From the NCBI GenBank assembly GCA_039881145.1, contig JAYKKI010000088.1, positions 637,501 through 701,500 of the forward strand: DNA of 64,000 nt, given 5' to 3'. The notes beneath the pieces were generated by a model, which saw nothing but the letters and a program-made list of their open reading frames with translations, was not told the DNA's origin and did no database searches. Below, in pieces: positions 41,701 to 51,000 of the stretch (the stretch's first letter is position 1; each line of letters starts with the position of its first letter). A program made the translations under genes and the position numbers. Source of the DNA: Druceiella hillmani (Eukaryota; Arthropoda; Insecta; Lepidoptera; Hepialidae).

Positions 41701-44700
41701 TTTTTGTAAAAATGTTTTAAATAAAAGTAATACATATAACAAACAATTAATTGAATCTACTAAATAAGAAAAAGTGACAATTTTTTGTTCATTCCACACA
41801 CAAAAATGGGGAAATTATTATATGTAATTTAAACGCAATATTAAATATTGTGAGATACTAAAAATATTTAATAAACTCCCTTATAATGAATGCTAAATAA
41901 CTGGCCAGTAATGTCATAAGCCAGTCCTGTTTTGTGTGGGGCGTTTTTACAAGAATCGTAGTTCGTTAGTTTTTAAGTCGTTATAATTTGTAATGAAAAG
42001 TCTTAGGTACGATATATTTATTTTAACCGTTTTTAATGTATTACCTATTCTAATTGAGTAATAAAAAATATAGTCAAATACCCTATCGGTAATATTTTTA
42101 AATTATGTGGATTGTCACAAAGGCAAAAACGCGGTGCTCTCCACTCCACTGTTCCATGGCCACTAAAACATCTGCACCGCTTGCGCTTCTAACGACGCCC
42201 CCCGCGCCCCTCTTATGTGTTGCGTTCAGAAACTATGTTTGTTCAAACTTTGAAATCTGCCACTAGACACCTGTACATCAGTGGTGCGCATTGCCTTATA
42301 AGCAATTGCAAGTAGCTAGCCCTGAATATTTAGCATAAACACATAACATATTTACGAAAATTTAAACATATTTAAATTGTGCTATTTAAGCAAAACCCAT
42401 ACTTGATATATGATTCATAGCTCACACACAAAGCAAACGTTACCAGTTGCTGGAATTTTAGATAAAACGTACAAACTTCACTCCTATATTGTATGAAATT
42501 ACAAAAACTTCTCAAATCGCAAATGGTCCATGCGTAATTAAAATTTATTACCCCACTTCAAAATGTCAGTTTATAGTCTCAGAACCTTGTTAGATTATCA
42601 GCTACATTCCGACTGAAACAATGCCGTAAGGTTGACATCTGCATGTAAGCAATGAATCATTGCATTGTTATAACGAGCTAGCTGTCCAGTTTATAGTATT
42701 CTTTCGAAAATAATTTTAATAGTCGTTCGATTTTTAAAGCATGTATTATATTCTGTCAGGGAAATATATTTTGACATTGAAGTTTCCCTTGTGCGTTAAA
42801 ATTAATATATCATTAGTTTGTTTTTTGACATGTATTTTCGTTGTGAAAGTAAACAATGACAGTGAAAATATAGTATAATTGATAATGGTAGATCGAAGCG
42901 AATTTTAAAATTATATGTTCGTATTTGTACGGCAGCATTTTTACAGTCATTTTTATGATTAGTATTGATGCATTTTGACAAATTCTGGTATAAAATTTGC
43001 TTATTTTGAAAAATATTTATCGTGTAAGTCACAGTAAAACTAAAAAATGTTAATTCTTCGCATATAGAAATGTTTACCTAGGAACTAGCTATTGCCAATC
43101 AAGAACATAATGACATAGAAATACAAATAATTTAAAAAGCTAACGATTAGTCATAGTTCGGTAAATCGGGGTAATTACATAGTGAGTTTATTGTTTTTGA
43201 GTGCTTACAGTTCAATTATCGAGACACGTTTTCAATCGATTACACCTTCAATGCCATTTTCAGCGCTATATGTGGCGGTTGGCAGAGCTTTTGCACGTTT
43301 GTATATATGTTTAAAAAATTTTATAAGTCCTTCCTTTCACAGCTTGCCCTTCCCAAAAAGCACTGCACTCCACTGATATATACCTATTTTACACTTGCTT
43401 GAATTTCAGTACCAGAAATCAGTATTCATCCATCCCTGTATACCATGCAGATTATTTCTTCACAAAACCCTCTCATTATAATAAAGTACCAGATGACCGA
43501 GCGATGCTCGGTGTACTTAGGGTTTCCCATAGGAACGTGAAATAGCTTGTATCATGGTATTTACTATTCGATTTTCTTCTCCTTCCCCATCCCTTTCTCC
43601 TTCCCCTCTCCTCCCCATCCCTCTTCACATACCCCTTCCCTCCCCTTCCGTTCCCCTACATCTTCCACTGTCACTCCCCCTTTTCCTTCCCCTCCCTTTT
43701 CATACCCTAACCACACCTTTCTCCTTCCCCTTGCCATCTCTCTCCCCTTTCAACTTCCATTCTGCTATGTTTTTACATTTAAAAGTTATTAAGTCTTAAT
43801 AATAGTGTTCATAGTAATTTTGAAAATTTTAAATGGCCGCCATTTCCAAAATAATTAACCGACATGGCTCAACTTCAAAATGATTGAATATAATCACCCG
43901 AGAAATCAGTATATCAAATTTCAGCAAAATCGTTAGAGCCGTGTATATATATATATATATATATATATACACAAGAATTGCTCGTTTGATAGTATAGAGG
44001 ATGTCTTATTATAAAAATGTAATCAAACTAATTTAACTAGTAACAAATTTATAGATTACTGAAGTCTACTCAAAAATTAGATTTTTTTCTTACTACTGAC
44101 CAACAGGGTTGGCTCTAAGCGCAAGGATTTACACTCCTCTTCTAAATGAAAATATTATATTTGTCTATTTTACCAAATATATATATTGATTTCCTTACTT
44201 TTAACTTGCCAACAGAGATCACCACGCGACATATCGGGATATCTCTTTTTTCTAATATTTGTCATATAAAGCAACATACACCTAAATGATCATCCACACT
44301 TGGACAATATTTGACAAATATGACAAATGGCCAATAAGCAATGTCAAGTCATACGCCAACTTTACAAATTAAATACAAACATAGTCACTTCAATATTGAT
44401 TTACCATTTATAGATAACAAAAGTTTAATAAAATATTCTATACAACTCACCATGCTTAACAGATTCTTCTTCGGCGCTCACCGGACTGCTAACCCTAAAA
44501 ATAATAATTAATATTAACAACATATAAACCGAAGCAGTCAGATAAATGTCATCAGACAGTGCGCTACAAAGTAAATTAACTTTTTTAACCTTCAAGCGAT
44601 CAGTGGCATCGAATCGACTGACCTTGGCAAATATTCCGCCATAACATCATACCTTCACAAATTAGGTGTTTCAGCTCTAGTAGTCAGTAATAGGTTTATT

Positions 44701-47700
44701 ACGCACACCCTTCGATGAGAGTGGTTAGTTTCGTGCACATAGAATCGAAAAGTTGACCTGCGACTCTTATATAAAAAGCTTGTAACATCATGACTGATTT
44801 TATTACAGACCATGTCTTATAGACATACTAATGAAAATGATACAGTGCAAATATTTCTTGAAGAAGGCCGGAGAGTGTATCAATACTTCAATCACCTATC
44901 AAAAGAACTTGAAAGAATCTGTGGATTGAAGCAAGTAGCTCAAACAAAGAATATGTACTCCTATCTGTTAAGTGTTACATTTTTACCAGACATGGATAAG
45001 GTCACCAACTAGCGAAAATCTTCTTACAGTTGGATGAGAAATTAATTGCATAATATTCTTACCGCCTGGCCATTTTATTTTTATTACATTCTTTTCTGTC
45101 AGTCTGATGGTTGTGGAAACAGCGTGGTGGTGACTAAATTTGTATAACAAGCGTAGAACTTTGAAATTATTGAAATGGTGGGCAAACGACATACTAACAA
45201 CTTCAATGAAAAAAGTCTGTATAATATGGCAGAGCTAGTAATAGCAAAACAACTGACACTGTCGAGATCTGAGCATTGTTCGGATTACTCCACATCGCTG
45301 GAATCTTGTGAATATCACCTACGAATTTAGAGGATTTATATGGTTTTCATTAATAAAAGTTTTGTTACTAAAATGTTTCTCTGGAAATAATGTGTCAAGA
45401 TATGAAGAATAAAGCATTACATATTCACTTGTGTTTTATATTACCTAAAACTCAATAAAATCGAAACGACTATGTGCAACCGCTGCCTGTTCAAATGGCT
45501 GTGCGACCGCTCGAAGGTTAAAATATGAAATGAAATTAAAATAGTTAAAACAATTTTTAAATCATATTTTACAACAATACAGGACAGCACAATTAGCATT
45601 TTACAAATATTATATTCCAAAGATTATAATGTATTGAAGAATTGTCTATTAAAATTAATACGGTAGTTTAATTAAATATTTGCACCAAACTTGATTGGTA
45701 TTTTACTTGTTTTTTTAAATTAACTGTTATACAATCATTAGAAAGTAGAAATGATAGACGTATAGATCGTTAAAAACATTCTTAATAAGCAATATGGCTG
45801 AAATCACCAAACTAACGTAATTTCTTTGCAATTTAGGACAATAAATAGAGCCACTGAAATGTGAAGTACTATAATTAGCCTTGTAATTATAGTACTTTTA
45901 ATAGCCATTATCATTACCTAGAGAACCACGCTCATAAATATAATTTGTGCAATGAATCACATATAATGGGGTGAAATGAACAAGATTTACAAGAATCTGG
46001 CTACCGTGCCACTAGAAATGTTCGCAAGGAAAAAACCAGCAAATGCCCTCTAATACCAGCCAAGGAGATAAAGAAGAATCATTGATTACTGGTTTGACAA
46101 GGCTAATCAAATATTGTTTTGTTCGCTGGCTAGATAATAGCGTTTCTACAATGGGAACCAACTATGATAATATCCTAACACCAGGTAAAGCAGAATGATG
46201 AAGCTCAGTGGAAAAGAAGAAAACGGATGTTGATATACCGAAAGTATCTGTAACTTACAATAAAGGGATGGGTGGGGTCAACCAAACTGATTACTCTATT
46301 TCTTTGAATCGTACTTTTATCCGCGGAAAAAGTGGTGGAGAGTGCTGTTTTCATATATGCTTAATTTAGCAATGCTTGGCGTTAGGAACATGTTTCAAAA
46401 CGACGTGAAGATGCACCAACTTTAGTTTTGATGTAGCATTGTATGCCATTACCTACCGATAAAATGTTGATCGACGTTTACATCATCAGCCGCTCTGAGG
46501 CAGAGTTTACAGTAGATGGCATAGGTCACTTTCCACAAAACCGAAACAACTGCAATGCACAGTTTGTCACAGTAAAGCACATTGGCAGAATAAAAAGTGC
46601 AAAAAACACTGTGTATTGAGAACCCGTGTGAAATTTTACATATCGAATGAGCCCAATATCCCCATTTGGGGACAGCAATTTTTTTCATATATAATAATAT
46701 ACTTTTCACCTAATAATTTGGTTTTTTTTCAATTTTCTACGGCGAGTTTAGCGGTGGACGTAAATGGGTTAAAATGCTTTTATACAATGCACTACTCAAT
46801 GTTCAGGCATTACAAATAATTTTGATTGTTTATAAAATGTAGCGAACATAGACTTCACATGAAAAAACCTTCTATTACAAGAAATCTCACAATGAGTGTT
46901 CTGTATACATTCAGCCGCTTATAAACAATTGGGTGTTTGACTAAATTTTTTTATTTCATTAATCATAATTTCAAGGTACAAGCTGATGAAGAGGGAAAAT
47001 TTTTTTTAATAATCTTAAAAATTGACCGAGTTTCAAAAGTTTAAATTTAACCTTTAGAGAAGGACGGCAATACTGTGTTGTGAGGTCAATTTTTAATATT
47101 GCACATTATATTCTATGAGAGGAAAAGAGACAGGGATATACCCAACTCTATCCATATATTCAAATTTAGAAGCCTACAACTGGCTTATTTTTCTATCAAT
47201 TTTTGAATTTTTTTTCAAGGCTGGTTTTTAATTAATTTATATTTCACAATATTGTACGAAAAATGTCAAAATTTAGAATGTGTCAACTACCGTATTTAAG
47301 GATACGTAGCATTTTTATTAAACTATTTATAAACATCAAATTTGGCATTGTAAATATATCTATACGTTATCATCAGGTGGCTTGGCCATCTTTACAGATA
47401 TACTTATATTTTTTCTGTCAAAAAAGTGGCTTATAAAGATTAAGGGGACTAGGCGAAAAGGGCAACCACCAATATGTTGGTCAGATGGTATTGAAAAGGA
47501 CCTCCAACTAATGGGAGTCAACCGGTGGAGGGCCAGTCAGGGTCAGGTGGAGGAGGATCAGCGAGTCAGCCTTGGCCTGCAGAGGGCTGTTGTGCTTTTG
47601 ATGAAATATATTGCCTACAATATCTTTCACAGGTACAAAAACATGGTGCATATTTTAAATATTATACAGCTTAAATATAATTGCTATAATTTTCTTACAA

Positions 47701-47960
47701 ATGCTGATTTTTTCCCATAGTTTCAGAAAGCAGAGGGGAGGAAGGTGTTTTATGGCAATAGGTCTCTGAAGGTATACTACCTAAATTTTTGAAAAAATAT
47801 TGTTTTGGCTCTTATATTTGCCTTTTCAATTGATAGCCTACAACAGTATATATGGAATAAAAAAAAATGTTTTCAAACACACAGCAGAAACTACCTATCA
47901 TGAGTATTTTATGATGTTTTTGAAACGCATCCCTTCACATAATTAATGTGTATAATTTTG

Positions 47961-48040
<80 letters not shown>

Positions 48041-51000
48041 CTTTGCTAAGAGCCCATCTGAAGCTGTAATACAACGAAACCTAGGTTGTGGTAAAGAACT
48101 TAAAAGAAAGTAGAAATAATACTTCATCACATAGTTTCATTTAATTGTGAATATGTATAACGTTAAAACATTCAGTTTACACACAAGTTACTGTGAGGAC
48201 ACACTATATAAGTTGCAAATGTTAAAACCAGCTCTTGAAAAAGCTTTCAAAAGCATATATTAGCTTTTGAAAGCTTTTTCAACAGCTGGTAGAGATATCT
48301 TGTTTCCTACACATATTAAACACATTCACTTTTTTTTTCGTTAATTGCAATTCATTTAAGGTACACATTTCAAGGCAATACTTACTTCTCAGGTTCTCTC
48401 GACGAAGGTAAATCAGACAGGATGCACTCCCCAGAGTTCGAGTCGCTGTCTTCTATCATTTGCACTTTATCTGCATACCTACGTCTGCCGCGTTCGCCAT
48501 CTTCATCAGCCTCCGATATAGTAGTGCGTGGCATCTGGTTAATTCAAGTAATAATTTTAATCTTTAAAGATTTTTAAGTACTCACCGGTGCAAAGAAATT
48601 GTATGCCAGAATATTCTTGAGTAAAATAACTGCAGACGTAGGCATTGTCAGGCAAAAGTAATACTAATATATAACTATTAATATATATAGTAACACCTGA
48701 GATGTTACTACTTATTGCAATATTTATAATTTTCGAGGTCATAAATAGTACGAAGAAACCACATGAAATCAGTGTTCCTGGCACATTGCTGATAGAATAT
48801 CTAGCTTAAAAATAATAAAACAGTGTTGAAATCTAGGTCTTTTCGATATCCCACAAATCCAAGCATTTAAAATGTAAATGCCGACTCTTTAACTTTAGTT
48901 TTATACTCTTCCCATAATGAACATAACCTACTTCTTTAACTGATTCATAATTCTTATTCTATTTCACAGATCTGGATTAACTGATATTATGGAGAGGATA
49001 GCAAGATTCAAGTAGAACTGGATTGGGCACTTCATAAGACAAGATATGGAAAGATTATTAAATAAAATTAGTTTCTGGAGACCAAGAGAAATTAGAAGTG
49101 TGGGATGACCCACAAAAAGATGGATTGCAACGTTAAAACTATAGGCAAAAACAATGGATGAGAATGGCTGCAAGCAGGGTAGGCATGGAAAAAACTAGAA
49201 AAAGTCTATGTCCAACATCGTATGAACGTAGGATGAACAAGAGTATTCTTCTCTATGCTTTCAAGAAAACAATAATATCCAAAAATTCCGATGTTACTTA
49301 ATCCATAACAATAAATGTAGTAGAAATTAACTTGGGATTTTAAAGAAGTACTGTCAGATTAAAGTTAGAATAAGATTACTATGGTCGACTTTAATTGACT
49401 ATGGATCCTTCAAAGAGCACAGTTGAATTATTTTCTTGCACATTACAAAAATTTTAGAATACTGTTCAGTTCATCGCAATGCCAGTCAATGTTAAGAGCC
49501 TAAAGAAGTTAAGGAGGAAACTTCCTCGAAGACCAGAAGATAATGAAAAAAGTTTAAATGTAATTACGCACATGTGTAAATGCAACACTTTGTCATTGAA
49601 AAATAATGCATTTCTCTATAATAACTGCCAAAATCAATACATGATAAATTATTTTCGTTTTATATTTTAGGGGAATAAAAAAAATTCTAGCTATACCAAT
49701 TAATAGCACCCGTAGATAACTCGAGAGGTTTATAATTTTTCATGTTTTTAATTTTTAATTTTAATTCATTTTTAATTGCTTTCTCTAATGGCTATCAGCC
49801 ATTTTTTAAAAATACAATTTTTATAGAACTTTTTATGTACAAAAAGAAGTTTTTGTGAAAAACCCATAATTCTAAAGACAAATTGTTTAATGTTTTTATC
49901 ATGGAAGATACTTGCTGTATTTTTATTCAATAATTAATTTGATTATAATAAGAAAATATATAATTTAACAATTATGTACTTTTTAATTCTTTTTTTGCCT
50001 GGAAAATTATACATTTATTTATTTACATCGTACTGGAACCATGAATAAATAAGACAGTTAACTGTGAGTAGAACTCCCACTTTGTTACTTTACACAATAT
50101 TTTTATTATATTATTGTAAAGATTAGTAGGTAAATTATTTAACAAATATAAAAAAGAATTGAAAATGGAGAAAACAAAACATTTTGTTAGTCACTTAATA
50201 ATTTCATATACAAATAAAAATAAATTTATAGTTTTTCTTTTAGATCTATGAGACCTTCCTTCGTACCAGACTTCAAGATTTTAGGTCAATGGAAAAAACC
50301 TTATATGTTTTTATGACAGAGTCAATACAAAAGTATAGAATATTTGAAAGACTATGGACCCAAAGATATTAGACTTGGTACATCAGACAATGACGGGTGG
50401 ACTGACAAACAGACGGACAGCTGGACTGACCTATGGACAGACTGATGAACGGACAGGCAGGTTGATAGACAGATGGACAACAGACACACAGCAGACGAAC
50501 AATAAAGTAATCCTATAATTAAAATTGAATAACTCTATAATTAAATATAAGAAAAATAAGTGTTTATTATTCTGCAGAATCTACAGAATCTTAAAAATTT
50601 AAAAAGGTATACAAAATTTTTTCTGTTAAAATAAAATAAAAATTTTAATAAAACAAGAAAAAATATCTCTAATAGTTTAGAGAGAAAAGTGACAGAATTC
50701 AGACCAATCGGTGCCAACAATTCGACACACTATCACCTTAGCCACAAGGTCGTTTTTAATTGTAGTTGTAGGCTTTTGCCATAAAACTGTTAATAAACCT
50801 TTAGGATGAATTGTCCCAAAAAATTGAACGAAATTGTGGTTTAAAACTTACTTATATTTACGCCCCCAATTTACAATGGTGGGTAAAAAGTTCACAGAAT
50901 TAAGGGAATGGCAAGGCCATCCCTTGCTTACTCACATAGTCATTAATGAGCAACTAACTCATTATGAGTATATTTACTAAATTTCTGCTTAATTGTGTCA

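Noticed and set aside
43547..43799. Ser/Pro/Phe-rich frames on the plus strand
   Set aside because: They read through the pyrimidine tract inside the Helitron-like copy; low-complexity DNA, not a gene.
48386..48534. Exon 2 as the true start of the protein (it begins with ATG)
   Set aside because: A clean acceptor precedes the ATG and exon 1 joins in phase; kept only as a possible minor start.
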